DNA of 38,795 bases from the NCBI GenBank assembly GCA_002496845.1, contig DALQ01000067.1, positions 1 through 38,795 on the forward strand. The letters run 5' to 3'. How positions within the stretch are numbered: the stretch's first letter is position 1; each line of letters starts with the position of its first letter. The position numbers and the translations under genes were made by a program. The notes beneath the pieces were generated by a model. That model had not been told where the DNA came from. It did not search any database and was given only the letters and a program-made list of their open reading frames with translations. Source of the stretch: Euryarchaeota archaeon UBA495. Its GTDB lineage: Archaea > Thermoplasmatota > Poseidoniia > Poseidoniales > Poseidoniaceae. This document shows positions 23,711-33,140 of the stretch, in pieces.

Positions 23711-24196
23711 ATGCGCCGACGCGTGAGTGACGAGGAGGCCGTGAGCCCCGTCATCGCTACGGTGCTTCTTCTGGCCATCACCGTCCTGCTGACCAGCATG
23801 GTGTTCATCATGTTCCAAGGCGCGCTTTCGACGACAGAAAAGTCGCCTCCTCAAGCCTCCACGAGCGTGAAGGGTCTCGAAAACGGCTTCCATGTGGTCC
23901 GTTTGTCGAGTTTGGATCAGGCGCTCGACCCGGCCGCCGTCCGATACACGCTCTACAACAGCAGCAGCGGCACGGTTGAACAAGGCTACCTGGTCGACAA
24001 CGACGTGTATGGCGTGGTCGGCGCTCCGGTGAGTTTCCATGACCGCGATGCAGGCTATTCCGTCACGCAAGGGGATTACCTTGTGATCTCCTCGGAAGAC
24101 CTTGGGGCTGACGAAGGCGGCTGGCGCTTGCAGTTGGTCGACGAACGAAGCGGCGTCGTCCTTGTGGACGTCCGATTGCCAGCCATCGTGTCCTGA
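23711..24196 (+). CDS. archaeal type IV pilin-like protein
   Basis: A 161-residue protein with an archaeal pilin N-terminus: short basic MRRRVSDEEA, then VSPVIATVLLLAITVLLTSM. This matches the archaeal pilin class III signal peptide, cut by a PibD-type prepilin peptidase before the hydrophobic helix. The remaining 120 residues are beta-rich and exposed. ATG 23711 is chosen because archaeal pilin leaders are short; the frame is open to 23645. It could be a subunit for the F-domain/ATPase machine at 15.8-18.4 kb, though 5 kb separate them. Its stop abuts moaA's stop (TGATCA). The 129-base gap before it holds nothing clear. Confidence 0.8.
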   Translation: MRRRVSDEEAVSPVIATVLLLAITVLLTSMVFIMFQGALSTTEKSPPQASTSVKGLENGFHVVRLSSLDQALDPAAVRYTLYNSSSGTVEQGYLVDNDVYGVVGAPVSFHDRDAGYSVTQGDYLVISSEDLGADEGGWRLQLVDERSGVVLVDVRLPAIVS

Positions 24197-25204
24197 TCAT
24201 CCACCGATGAAGGACATCTCGACCTTGCCGGATGGCCGTTCTTTCTGTGCGCTTCGTTCCTCAGAATAGGCGTCACTGCGGGATTCCCAGATGCTTCGTA
24301 CGGCATGCTGCAGTTCTTGCTTCGAAGCGCCGGATTTGATGAGCGGCATCAGAGGTTTTCCTTCGTTGGAAAACAAACAGGTGTGCACGCTTCCATCCGC
24401 GGCCAACCGTGCGCGCGTGCAATCGCCACAAAACGGGACGCTGATCGAATCAATCGTGCCGAATTCCCATCCTTGTGGTGTTTGCCAGCGCCTCGCCACT
24501 TCGCCGAAGGCGGTCGGGTCCAACGGCGTGACCTCGCCAAGTTGCTCTGCGATGATGCGCCGTACGTTCTTGCTGGTCACCACCTCGTCCAACGCCCATT
24601 GATTGGTGGCGCCAACGTCCATGAATTCGATGAAGCGAACGGGGACGTTACGAGGTCCAAAGTGCTGCAACAAGGGGAGCAGTTCACCCTCGTTGACCCC
24701 CGCTCGAACCACGCAGTTGACCTTCACGCCAAGGCCGATCTTGAGGGCCTTTTCGATGCCAAAAAGGGTGGCTTCAGGCCCATGTTCGACGTCTCCCATT
24801 GCGCTATAGACAGAAGGGCTGAGTGCGTCCATGGAGACCGTGACCCGGTCCAATCCGGCCTTGAGCAAACGTTCAGCATGCCGTTCAAGGATGACTCCGT
24901 TCGTGGTTAACGCCAAATCTGCGTCCGGGTGCACCTTTCGCAGCATGGTCACCAACACATCGAGGTCCCGACGAAGCAAGGGCTCTCCTCCGGTGATCCG
25001 AATCTTCTGAAGTCCAAGGTCCACGCATGCTTCCACCACGTCAGCGATGTGCTCGAACCGAAGGATGTCCTCCTTCGGCAAAAAGGCATGATCGGATCCA
25101 AAATGCTCCCTCGGCATGCAATAGGTGCATCGAAGGTTGCAGCGGTCCGTGACCGAAATCCGCAGGTCCCGCAGAGGGCGCCCACGTTGGTCGAGCGCCT
25201 CCAT
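24197..25204 (-). CDS. moaA: GTP 3',8-cyclase MoaA
   Basis: A 335-residue radical SAM enzyme that starts molybdenum/tungsten cofactor synthesis from GTP. The N-terminal cluster is Cys22, Cys26 and Cys29 (CNLRCTYC), and TGGEPLLRRDL is the SAM-binding GGEP block. The C-terminal GTP-side cluster uses the FCGDCTRAR pair and a third Cys in HTCLFS. The last residues are FIGG, the double-glycine tail needed by MoaA. ATG 25204 begins MEALDQRGRPLRDLRISVTD, standard for the family. It diverges from aroA across about 80 bases and converges with the pilin gene. Confidence 0.95.
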   Translation of the reverse strand: MEALDQRGRPLRDLRISVTDRCNLRCTYCMPREHFGSDHAFLPKEDILRFEHIADVVEACVDLGLQKIRITGGEPLLRRDLDVLVTMLRKVHPDADLALTTNGVILERHAERLLKAGLDRVTVSMDALSPSVYSAMGDVEHGPEATLFGIEKALKIGLGVKVNCVVRAGVNEGELLPLLQHFGPRNVPVRFIEFMDVGATNQWALDEVVTSKNVRRIIAEQLGEVTPLDPTAFGEVARRWQTPQGWEFGTIDSISVPFCGDCTRARLAADGSVHTCLFSNEGKPLMPLIKSGASKQELQHAVRSIWESRSDAYSEERSAQKERPSGKVEMSFIGG

Positions 25205-25214
25205 GTTGGTGCCA

Positions 25215-25227
25215 TCCCGCCGCGGGA
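25215..25227. promoter_or_regulatory. inverted repeat in the moaA-aroA divergent gap
   Basis: TCCCGC, a single C, then GCGGGA form a perfect inverted repeat 11 bases upstream of moaA's ATG and about 60 upstream of aroA's GTG. It could be an operator or simply chance in GC-rich DNA; no known regulator site is recognised. Confidence 0.3.
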
Positions 25228-25285
25228 CTTAGGGCTGCCTTTGCCTTCGACAAGCCTTCATGAGTCGGCACCTCAAGGATGGTTT

Positions 25286-26644
25286 GTGGAATCAGGTCGA
25301 GCACAAGGCCGGTCGGCGAGCGATGCCGGTCACGTTCCCGATGGCCTCGACGTGCTCAGCATCGCGCCTTTGAGCCAACCCGCGACCATCGAATGGGTCC
25401 TCCCTGCATCGAAGAGCCACGCCATTCGTTGGTTGCTGATGGGTGCTCTGAACGGTGCCTCGATGACCCTTCATGGCGTGGATGGGCTTGGCCAAGATGC
25501 GGAATCCATGCGCCGCGTGCTCGAACAAATGGGCCTTCGTGTCTCGTCGAGCGATGATGCATGGGTCCTCGATCCTCCCGAGGCACTGCGCCACCCTTCA
25601 TCAGTGCTTGACGTAGGGAATTCTGGAACAGCGCTTCGCCTTGTGGCCGCTGCCGCCTCTCACACCGGACACTCGGTCACGCTGGATGGCGATGCGAGCC
25701 TGCGACGTCGTGGTCTCGGAGATTTGAGCACGTTGTTGCTTCAACAAGGCGTGCAGGTGCGGGCGGAAGATCCGCATGACCGGTTGCCGGTGGACCTTCA
25801 CGGGCCATGGTCCGAGGACGCGCCCGCGCCCTCGTTGCGTCGCGACCGATCTTCTCAACCCGCATCAGCGCTCTTGCTTTCCAGCTCATTGCAATCCAAT
25901 GGCCTCGACGTTCAGTTTGAAGGCGAGCCGCGCAGTTCGCGTCATCTTGCGCTCTCGGCCAAGATCGCCGAGGCCTGCGGGTGGCCCGGCCGGCTGGACC
26001 ACGACGGGATGCATCTGCCGTGTTGGGACGTCGCTGCCCCCACTGAGGTGAACCTCCCAGGGGACGCTTCCATGGCCGCTTTCGCAATGCTTTGGGTTCG
26101 TTCCACTGGCGGTTCTGTCCATCTCAAGCGCTGGCCTTCGGTGGATGAGGCCCTCGGGTGTGAACTCCTGTTGGACCTGGCCTCAGACCTCGGCCTCGAA
26201 TGGTCGGCTTCCGGGCACCTTCGTGCAATGGAGGCCACCGGCGAGCCTGTGGACGTCGATTTGTGCGACGCCAATGACCTGCTTCCTCCCCTTGCCGCTC
26301 TCCTCGCGCTCGGGCCTGGTGGGCGTTTGCACGGGGCCCCTCACGCCGTGCACAAAGAATCCAATCGGATTCAGGGCATCATCGAGGTGCTCGCTTCCTT
26401 CGGCCTCAAAGCAGCACCTGCTGAAGACGGCGTGGTTGTGCCCGGGGGTCAACGCCCGTCTTCCCCGAACCGTCCTGTCGATGCCCGTGAGGACCACCGC
26501 CTGATGATGACCGCCACCTGCCTTGGAGCCGCTGTCGGCGCCGGTGTCATCGGTTCACGGCTGCATCGTGTTGCGGATCCACGCTTCCTTGAACGTCTTT
26601 CCAAGGCGGGTCTCTCAACTCAGGCGAACATGCTGCCGCCCTGA
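25286..26644 (+). CDS. aroA: 3-phosphoshikimate 1-carboxyvinyltransferase (EPSP synthase)
   Basis: A 452-residue shikimate-pathway enzyme that joins phosphoenolpyruvate to shikimate 3-phosphate. Active-site blocks visible are PASKSHAIRWL (Lys-Ser...Arg), LDVGNSGTALRLV, LRRRGLGDLSTLL, SSQPASALLLSSSL, LPGDASMAAFAML, CDANDLLPPLAAL, HKESNRIQGI and DHRLMMTATCLG, in the family order. GTG 25286 is chosen because AAGGATGG lies just upstream and the text upstream is not family-like; the frame is open to 24929 but that part is antisense to moaA. It ends one base from mutL's stop. Confidence 0.93.
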   Translation: MESGRAQGRSASDAGHVPDGLDVLSIAPLSQPATIEWVLPASKSHAIRWLLMGALNGASMTLHGVDGLGQDAESMRRVLEQMGLRVSSSDDAWVLDPPEALRHPSSVLDVGNSGTALRLVAAAASHTGHSVTLDGDASLRRRGLGDLSTLLLQQGVQVRAEDPHDRLPVDLHGPWSEDAPAPSLRRDRSSQPASALLLSSSLQSNGLDVQFEGEPRSSRHLALSAKIAEACGWPGRLDHDGMHLPCWDVAAPTEVNLPGDASMAAFAMLWVRSTGGSVHLKRWPSVDEALGCELLLDLASDLGLEWSASGHLRAMEATGEPVDVDLCDANDLLPPLAALLALGPGGRLHGAPHAVHKESNRIQGIIEVLASFGLKAAPAEDGVVVPGGQRPSSPNRPVDAREDHRLMMTATCLGAAVGAGVIGSRLHRVADPRFLERLSKAGLSTQANMLPP

Positions 26645-26645
26645 T

Positions 26646-28541
26646 TCAGCCTTCGCGGCCGAAGTGCCGATCCAAAGCCCTCCGATCCAATCTGAGGGCC
26701 GTTGGCCGGCCGTGCACGCACGCCCACGGGTTTGGGATCCTCCGCATGTCTTCGAGCAGACGGCGCATCTCCGCTTTCGTGAGTTCATGGTTGGCTTTGA
26801 CCGCCCCCCTGCACGCGGTCATGAAGGCCAGGTGGTCTTTGCGACGTTCCACGGTTTCCAGCGGAGCCCCGTCTTCATCCACGTCCTGCAGCAGGTCGAG
26901 CAAGAAGGCCTCTGCATCGTCCCCAAGCAAGCGGGGGGCGGCGGTCATCTGCCATCCTTCGCCCTGCTCCTCAAGGTCGAACCCAACGGAGGAAAGCCGT
27001 TCACGGCCCGCACGCACGCGTTCACCGGTTCGAGCGTCGAGGTCCAGTTGGATGGGGACAAGGCGCCGCTGTCCTTCCCACAGGGCCTCATCGTGGCGCA
27101 ACCGTTCGTAGCGGATCCGCTCATGCAGGGCATGCTGGTCGACCAAGAGCAGTTCGTCGCCCGCAGCCACCAGCATGTAGGTTCCAGCGAACTGGCCGAG
27201 AGGGACCATCTCAGGCAGATCGTTCAGCACCCCTTCAAGGGCCGGTTCATTGGAAAGGTTGCACGTGCCTCCCGCGTGGCGGTGAAGGTCACGTTCTGCA
27301 GATGACAAAGCAGGGGCGACTGGTTTGGCCGACAGACCAGGAAGTGTGGCCTGTTCGAGGTCCTCCTCGACCACGGTTTGGATGGGTTCTGGTTCCGGTT
27401 CGAGCGCCATGCCTGCAGCCGCCACCCAAGCAGGAGCGGATGGAGGGAGCGTTTCCTCGACGGGGAGCTCTTGCTGCGAGGTGTGGTCCAAGCCCGCGAG
27501 TTCTGGAATCGCGCCAGCGCCTTCCGGTTTCGTGGCCACCGTGCTCAGGGTGTGAGCCACGGCGCGCTCAAGGCGTTCAAGCACCCGCCAAGCATGCTTC
27601 AAGCGAACTTCGCTCTTGGTGGGGTGGACGTTGACGTCGACTTCCTCGGGCGGAAGCGTCAGCCTGAGTACAGCCACGGGGTGACGCCCGACCATCAAAC
27701 GTGTTCTGTATCCACGACGCAGGGCTTGTTGAAAGGGTCCAGAAGCAATCGGACGACCGTTGACCAACACGTGGACGTCGTCGGCTTTGCCACGCGTGAT
27801 GTCCGGTGCGCTGATCCATCCGTCCCATCGCTCTTCTCCGGGGGCATGCTCGTCTTCTGCAGGCGCGCTCAACGGCAGCAGATCCCCTGCTTTCTGACCC
27901 AGCACATCATGCAGGCGATCCTCTGGGTCCTCCGTATCGGGCACGTCCAAGGCCACGCGCCCGTCCAATTCCAGGCTGAAGCCAACCTCTGGGTGAGCCA
28001 AGGCGTGAGCGACCACGACGTCGACAATTCGCGCGTGTTCCGTCTGTGGTCGGCGTTGGAAGGCCAGCCTCGCCGGCACATTGCTGAACAGGCCGGCCAC
28101 CGTCACGGTGGTTCCAACGCCACGGCCGCTCGGCTCGACCCCTCCTTTGTGCCCATGACGCATGTGGATTTCAGCGGCTTCTTTGCCGTCTTGTCTGCTT
28201 TGGAGGGTCAATTCGCTGACCACCCCAATCGAGGCCAGCGCCTCGCCTCGGAAGCCCATGGTGTGGATGGCGGCGAGGTCTTCACGACGCGTAAGTTTCG
28301 ATGTCGCGTGCCGATCCATGGCGAGATTCAGGTCATCAGGGTGGATGCCTCGGCCATCGTCGCTGACGCGGATCAGGTCGAATCCTCCGCGCTCGACGGC
28401 CACGTCGATGCGCTTTGCGCCTGCATCGATGCTGTTCTCAAGCAGTTCCTTGACGACCTGAGCCGGTCGCTCGACCACTTCACCGGCCGCAATGTGGCCG
28501 ATGGTGAGGTCATCGAGCTGTTGAATCCGTCCTTCAGTCAT
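26646..28541 (-). CDS. mutL: DNA mismatch repair protein MutL
   Basis: A 631-residue MutL. The N-terminal GHKL ATPase shows IAAGEVVERPAQVVKELLEN, DDGRGI, HATSKL and GFRGEALASI. The C-terminal dimerisation domain has the latent endonuclease motif DQHALHERIRYE starting at Asp468, fitting DQHA(X)2E(X)4E, and a later CVHGRPTALRL with ACRGAVKAN, which complete the metal site region. It should therefore nick DNA itself, without MutH. Its ATG overlaps the mutS stop by 8 bases (ATGACTGA), so coupled translation is expected. MutS/MutL are uncommon in archaea and thought to be acquired from bacteria. Confidence 0.95.
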   Translation of the reverse strand: MTEGRIQQLDDLTIGHIAAGEVVERPAQVVKELLENSIDAGAKRIDVAVERGGFDLIRVSDDGRGIHPDDLNLAMDRHATSKLTRREDLAAIHTMGFRGEALASIGVVSELTLQSRQDGKEAAEIHMRHGHKGGVEPSGRGVGTTVTVAGLFSNVPARLAFQRRPQTEHARIVDVVVAHALAHPEVGFSLELDGRVALDVPDTEDPEDRLHDVLGQKAGDLLPLSAPAEDEHAPGEERWDGWISAPDITRGKADDVHVLVNGRPIASGPFQQALRRGYRTRLMVGRHPVAVLRLTLPPEEVDVNVHPTKSEVRLKHAWRVLERLERAVAHTLSTVATKPEGAGAIPELAGLDHTSQQELPVEETLPPSAPAWVAAAGMALEPEPEPIQTVVEEDLEQATLPGLSAKPVAPALSSAERDLHRHAGGTCNLSNEPALEGVLNDLPEMVPLGQFAGTYMLVAAGDELLLVDQHALHERIRYERLRHDEALWEGQRRLVPIQLDLDARTGERVRAGRERLSSVGFDLEEQGEGWQMTAAPRLLGDDAEAFLLDLLQDVDEDGAPLETVERRKDHLAFMTACRGAVKANHELTKAEMRRLLEDMRRIPNPWACVHGRPTALRLDRRALDRHFGREG

Positions 28542-31179
28542 CGGATCCCTCCTTCAAACGGTCGTGCATGGTGGCAAGGAATTCGGCGGCCTGACGTGGG
28601 CTCATGCCGTCGATGTCGGCCGTTGAGATGGCATCAAGAACCTCAGATTGTGCTTTGCTTATGCTCGGTTCTTGAGGCGCAGCACCTGTGTTGGCGGCGG
28701 CGAAGTAGCGCATGAGGCTGGATTGACCTTGGTCCCGGCGCCCGGGTTGGCCGCCACCGCCTGCCTTGGCTCCCTCGGCTTGCCTCTCAAGGAACTGCAG
28801 CAGGTCCCCCGCGCGTTCGATGACCGGTTGCGGAAGCCCAGCGAGGGCTGCCACGCGTACGCCGTAGGAATCGTCGCAGGGTCCGTCTTCGACCGTGTGC
28901 AGGAAGCGCAACGTCCCCTCGACTTCCGCCACTCCGACCGAGACGTTGACCACGCCGGGGACATCGCCCTCAAGGCCAATCAGTTGGTGGTAATGCGTGG
29001 CGAACAAGGTTCGACAACCGAGGCGACGGGCGATGTCTTCGCTGACCGCCCAAGCAATGGACAAGCCATCGAAGGTGGACGTTCCACGCCCAATCTCATC
29101 CAGCAACACCAGCGAATTGGGGGTGGCTCTCCTCAGGATATGGGCGACTTCGATCATCTCCATCATGAAGGTCGAACGGCCGCGAAGCAAGTCATCGCTG
29201 GCGCCGACCCGCGTGAAAATCCGATCCACCATTCCCACACGGGCTCGATCGCAAGGCGTGAAACTGCCCGCTTGGGCCAGCAAGGTCACCAACGCAGCCG
29301 TCCGGAGGTAGGTGGATTTCCCGCCCATGTTCGGTCCTGTAATGAGGAGCAGGCGTCGTTTCTTGTCGAAACGGAGGTCGTTGGGCACGTAACCAGGGTT
29401 TCGCTCCAACACCGGATGGCGTGCTCCCTCAAGGACGAGGTCGCCGCTTTCCATCATCGTTGGCCGTGTCCAACGCCGCTCACGTGCCACGACTGCAAAG
29501 CCGTGGAGGACGTCGATGGAGGCCACGCGTGACGCCAGCAGCGAGAGCGTTCGGGCGTGTTCGGCCACGGCTCGTCGAAGTTCGACGAATCGCTCGTACT
29601 CAAGTGCCCGGACACGCGTCGTGGCCGTCAACAACGCATCGTCACGCTCGAGCAATTCCTCGGTCACAAAACGCATGCCGTTGGTCATCTGCTGCTTGCG
29701 CGTGAACGTCTCTGGTACCTTCTCAAGGTGCGTCCGGGTGACTTCGATGAACCAACCAATCTGCCTGTTTTGCCGAACCTTCAGGCTGGGAATGGACAAG
29801 GATTCGCGGAGGTTTGTTTCGTAGGTTTGGAACCACGCCGTCCCCTCTCCGGTGATGGCCCTCAAACGGTCCACTTCCTCATCGACGCCGTCGCGCAACA
29901 GCCCTCCTTCCCGAAGCGTCAGGGGAGGGGCATCAACCAGCGTCCGGCTGATGCGGTCAGCCACCGCGTCCAGCGCCGTCAGGCCTTCAGCAAGATGCTG
30001 CAAGAGAGGATCGTCCGTGTCGTTGCACGCTCGCTCCACCGCAGGAAGGCGTTCTAAGGCCACGGCCGTGGCCACGAGGTCCCGGGCGTTGGCTCGTCCG
30101 TGGCCTGAGAGTGTGGCCAAGCGTTCCAAGTCCCGCATGCCCGTCAATGCGACGCGCAACGCCTCAAGGCGACGCGAGGAACGGCTCAGGGCGAGGACGG
30201 CGTCGTGGCGCGCCGAAATGGCGGCCAAATCGTTCAGGGGGCGAAGCAGCCATGCCTTGAGGCGGCGGCGGCCCATGGCGGTTCGGCATCGTCCAACGGC
30301 AGCCAAAAGCGAGCCCTCATGTTCGCCGGCCAAGGTGCTGATGACCTCCAAATTTCGTAGGGTTGTGCGGTCAAGCACCATGGCACCCTGGTCTTCTGCG
30401 ACATCGAGGTCCACCAGCGCGACGTTCGCATGGAGCATGGTCGTCAGGTAATCGACGCCGAGGCCCGCCGCCTCGAGGGCCGTGCCTGAGGCGTCCAAGT
30501 CGAGGTGCCCCAAATCGGCCACGCCCAGGGCTTTGGTCAGGCCTGCTTTGGCACGTTTTGGCGCGCAGGTGTGCTGAGAAATCACGGTTTTGGGAAGGTC
30601 CCCAACAAGCGCGCCAAAGGGGGCTTGTGCAGCCAATGCCTTCCTGACCACCAATTCACGCGGAGCCCAGCGGAGGAGTTCGTCTTGGAGTCTTGACCAG
30701 CGGTCTGGGCCATCGAATTGCATGCACTGGCCTGAACTTGAAGCAGCATCGAGGACGGCAAGTCCGAGGATCTCTGCACGCTCCACCAAGGCAGCGAGCA
30801 CCGTGGCTTGCTCGGTTTCCAGCAACCCCTCTTCGTACAAGGAGCCCGGCGTGTAGACCCGCGTCACCACTCGTTCGAGCAGTTTTGCTCCCTCGCGAAG
30901 TTCCTCTTCCTGCTCGGCCACTGCGACTTTTCGTCCGGTTCGGAGCATGATCCGCAATTGCTCCTCAAGTTGGTGCCAAGGGAAACCCGCCATTGGGATC
31001 GGCGTGCCGGACGATTTGTCGCGGGCCGTCAAGGTCAATCCGAGCACTTCGGCGCCGACTTCCGCATCGTCGTGGAACAGCTCGTAGAAATCGCCCATGC
31101 GAAAGAACAGCACCGTGTCGGGGTGCGCCGCCTTCAATTCGGCGTGCTGGTCCATCATCGTGCGCTTCGCCATGGCCAT
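28534..31179 (-). CDS. mutS: DNA mismatch repair protein MutS
   Basis: An 881-residue MutS1-type protein. The mismatch-reading FFRMGDFYELF (Phe-x-Glu) is near the start, followed by the connector, lever and clamp domains. The ATPase shows Walker A GPNMGGKSTYLR, the signature region ARVGMVDRIFTRVGASDDL, Walker B LVLLDEIGRGTSTFDG and the FATHYHQL loop. A C-terminal helical tail ends in the dimer region with ISTADIDGMSPRQAAEFLA. ATG 31179 starts MAMAKRTMMDQH, close to the usual N-terminus. It follows a membrane-anchored protein gene by 69 bases in the same direction, and mutL overlaps its end. Confidence 0.95.
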   Translation of the reverse strand: MAMAKRTMMDQHAELKAAHPDTVLFFRMGDFYELFHDDAEVGAEVLGLTLTARDKSSGTPIPMAGFPWHQLEEQLRIMLRTGRKVAVAEQEEELREGAKLLERVVTRVYTPGSLYEEGLLETEQATVLAALVERAEILGLAVLDAASSSGQCMQFDGPDRWSRLQDELLRWAPRELVVRKALAAQAPFGALVGDLPKTVISQHTCAPKRAKAGLTKALGVADLGHLDLDASGTALEAAGLGVDYLTTMLHANVALVDLDVAEDQGAMVLDRTTLRNLEVISTLAGEHEGSLLAAVGRCRTAMGRRRLKAWLLRPLNDLAAISARHDAVLALSRSSRRLEALRVALTGMRDLERLATLSGHGRANARDLVATAVALERLPAVERACNDTDDPLLQHLAEGLTALDAVADRISRTLVDAPPLTLREGGLLRDGVDEEVDRLRAITGEGTAWFQTYETNLRESLSIPSLKVRQNRQIGWFIEVTRTHLEKVPETFTRKQQMTNGMRFVTEELLERDDALLTATTRVRALEYERFVELRRAVAEHARTLSLLASRVASIDVLHGFAVVARERRWTRPTMMESGDLVLEGARHPVLERNPGYVPNDLRFDKKRRLLLITGPNMGGKSTYLRTAALVTLLAQAGSFTPCDRARVGMVDRIFTRVGASDDLLRGRSTFMMEMIEVAHILRRATPNSLVLLDEIGRGTSTFDGLSIAWAVSEDIARRLGCRTLFATHYHQLIGLEGDVPGVVNVSVGVAEVEGTLRFLHTVEDGPCDDSYGVRVAALAGLPQPVIERAGDLLQFLERQAEGAKAGGGGQPGRRDQGQSSLMRYFAAANTGAAPQEPSISKAQSEVLDAISTADIDGMSPRQAAEFLATMHDRLKEGSDD

Positions 31180-31248
31180 GCCCCCGAGTCAGGCCTGTTC
31201 AGCACGGACGGGGGCACATGAAGGTGGCGAAAGCAGGCTTGAGCCCGT

Positions 31249-32436
31249 TCATGCGATGCTTTGGCGCCAGCACGTGTTGGCCAAGCCAAGGATGGAGGCG
31301 GTTCCAACCACGAAGAAGAGCAGATTCAGGAAGCCACGTCCGCTGAACGGTGACGTGAGTTGGTCCACGTCAAGCATGAGTGCGGCGTGTTCGCCAGCTC
31401 CGTCGATGCCGAAGAGCAACCAATGGTGTCCGTCCGTCGCGGAGGAAGCAACAAAGACGCCGAGGGGCCCAGCAAGGCGCTCTGTCTGAAGGTCACCCTC
31501 GATCCACCTTGGCATCAGGGTGCTGTCGGCTCCGCCGGCGAACCACACCGCACCGTCCTCGGTCACCATCGCGGCGGAGGACCTCACGTCGATGACCGTC
31601 GCCGATGCATCTGAATCAATCAGCATGGCGTGCTCTTCCGTGGCCACCAGCACCACGCCGTCTTCAGCGTGAGACACCGTGTGTGCCATTCCCTTTGGCC
31701 CCTCGAGGGTTTCAAGCGCCACCATGGTGCCGTCACGGACTTGGATGATGGTGATGGAAGCCTGCGTGGTGGGTTGTGCGGGGTTCTGGCCTGCTTCGTT
31801 TGAAGCACGCCATCCCACCGCAGCCAGGTGTTTGTCGTCCATGCGCTCAAGGTGCGTCCAAGTCACGCCCAAAGGCGCGTCCACGGCTGAGAAATTGGAA
31901 CCAAGCCCGTCGTAAGCCACAGCCGAGGTGCTCTGGCCGTCCGCCACGAGGAGCCAGCCAAGGACCGTGGTCGATGATTCGGCAGCCACGAGGTCGATGG
32001 CCTCGCCGGAGTCCAAGCCTGACAGGCTTTGAGCGAGGTTCCACTCACCGTTGACTTTGGCCCACCCTTGCAGGGCGCCGTTTCCGGCGTCCCACCATAC
32101 GCCGTCTTCGGTGTGCAGGAGGCGCTCGGGCACGTTGGTACGGGTGATGATCGTCACCCCATCGGCGCCCTCGTCTTCTTGCAGATAGAGCAAGGCGCCT
32201 TGTTGGTCAACCACGACGCCAACGTGAGCAAGGTCCCACTCGCCGTCCACCATGGCCACGTCAAGCACATCATGGCCTTGCCAAGCCGCCGTGACGGGTG
32301 CATCGCCCAACGACGAGATCGTGCCCGTGGCTCCGACCGCCCAGCCGCCGGCCACCGCGAAAAGTGCAAAGAGGCCAATGGCGAGCCATTGGTGCTCCGA
32401 CTCTTCCTCCAGAAGACGTGAAAGCCCCGAGGCCAT
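31249..32436 (-). CDS. membrane-anchored protein of unknown function upstream of mutS
   Basis: A 395-residue protein. A membrane segment near the N-terminus (WLAIGLFALFAVAGGWAVGA) is followed by about 330 residues of beta-rich repeats with many Trp, Gly and Asp residues (GEWDLAHVGVV, DGVWWDAGNG, GEWNLAQSLS, DGAVWFAGG). It ends with a second membrane segment (LNLLFFVVGTASILGL). The repeats are consistent with a beta-propeller-like ectodomain held at both ends. ATG 32436 is chosen over GTG 32442. No homologue is recognised and the link to mismatch repair may be only positional. It diverges from the L10e gene. Confidence 0.7.
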   Translation of the reverse strand: MASGLSRLLEEESEHQWLAIGLFALFAVAGGWAVGATGTISSLGDAPVTAAWQGHDVLDVAMVDGEWDLAHVGVVVDQQGALLYLQEDEGADGVTIITRTNVPERLLHTEDGVWWDAGNGALQGWAKVNGEWNLAQSLSGLDSGEAIDLVAAESSTTVLGWLLVADGQSTSAVAYDGLGSNFSAVDAPLGVTWTHLERMDDKHLAAVGWRASNEAGQNPAQPTTQASITIIQVRDGTMVALETLEGPKGMAHTVSHAEDGVVLVATEEHAMLIDSDASATVIDVRSSAAMVTEDGAVWFAGGADSTLMPRWIEGDLQTERLAGPLGVFVASSATDGHHWLLFGIDGAGEHAALMLDVDQLTSPFSGRGFLNLLFFVVGTASILGLANTCWRQSIA

Positions 32437-32550
32437 GACCACACGACAGGGCGCGGGCTCTCAAGCCTTTTCGCGCCCATGGGCCTTGGGTTGCTCATCG
32501 GAGGCCTCATAAGCAGCGTTCAGGTCGGCAGCCTGCTCGGAGGTTCCGTT

Positions 32551-33090
32551 ATGGCACGCAAGCCCGCGAAGATGTACCGCCAAGTCAAGGGCCCTGCGTA
32601 CACCCGACGCAAGTACATCGGCGGTGTGCCCAACAACCGTATCATGCAGTTCCACGTTGGGAACCGCCGTGCGGCTGAGACGGGAGGTTTCCCCGTTGTG
32701 CTCGAACTGCGCGCTGACAACGCCTGCCAAATTCGCCACACGGCCCTTGAAGCGGCCCGTGTGATCTGCAACGCGACCATCCGTAACGCCTCTGGCGCCC
32801 AAGGCTATGCGCTTCGCGTCCACACCTACCCTCACCACGTGCTCCGTGAGAACAAGCAAGCCACTGGCGCCGGTGCAGACCGTGTGTCCCAGGGCATGCG
32901 CTGTGCTTTCGGCAAGAACGTCGGCACCGCCGCCCGCGTCCAGCGTGGTCAGCGTGTGTTGACCCTGCAGACCACGCCTGAGCACTACCTCACGGCCAAG
33001 TCCGCGCTCCGCAAGGCCAGCATGAAGTTCCCCACCCCCTGCTCGACCAAGTTGGTCCGCGGGGCTGAGCACCTCAAGGGCCTCGTTTGA
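32551..33090 (+). CDS. 50S ribosomal protein L10e (uL16)
   Basis: A 179-residue archaeal L10e/uL16, a large-subunit protein near the peptidyl-transferase centre. It begins MARKPAKMYRQVKGPAYTRR and has YIGGVPNNRI, HVGNRRAAET and PHHVLRENKQATGAGADRVS, which are unmistakable for the family. GGAGGT lies 6 bases upstream of the ATG. The longer open frame from 32479 has no family text. It is followed by ABCE1 after 50 bases, a pairing of ribosome structure and ribosome recycling. Confidence 0.95.
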   Translation: MARKPAKMYRQVKGPAYTRRKYIGGVPNNRIMQFHVGNRRAAETGGFPVVLELRADNACQIRHTALEAARVICNATIRNASGAQGYALRVHTYPHHVLRENKQATGAGADRVSQGMRCAFGKNVGTAARVQRGQRVLTLQTTPEHYLTAKSALRKASMKFPTPCSTKLVRGAEHLKGLV

Positions 33091-33103
33091 GGTCACGTTG
33101 ATA

Positions 33104-33120
33104 GCGCGCCACCGGCGCGT
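33104..33120 (+). terminator. weak GC hairpin between L10e and ABCE1
   Basis: GCGCGCC at 33104-33110 and GGCGCGT at 33114-33120 can pair around an ACC loop (six G-C/A-T pairs plus a G-T wobble). It is too GC-rich and lacks a T-run, so it is at best a weak attenuator. The ABCE1 ribosome site GGGAGGA follows at 33128. Confidence 0.25.
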
Positions 33121-33140
33121 TCCATCTGGGAGGATTCAAC

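Noticed and set aside
24929..25285. N-terminal extension of aroA
   Set aside because: Antisense to moaA and not EPSP-synthase-like.
27378..28715. 445-residue plus-strand frame
   Set aside because: Antisense to MutL and MutS, whose motifs are unmistakable.
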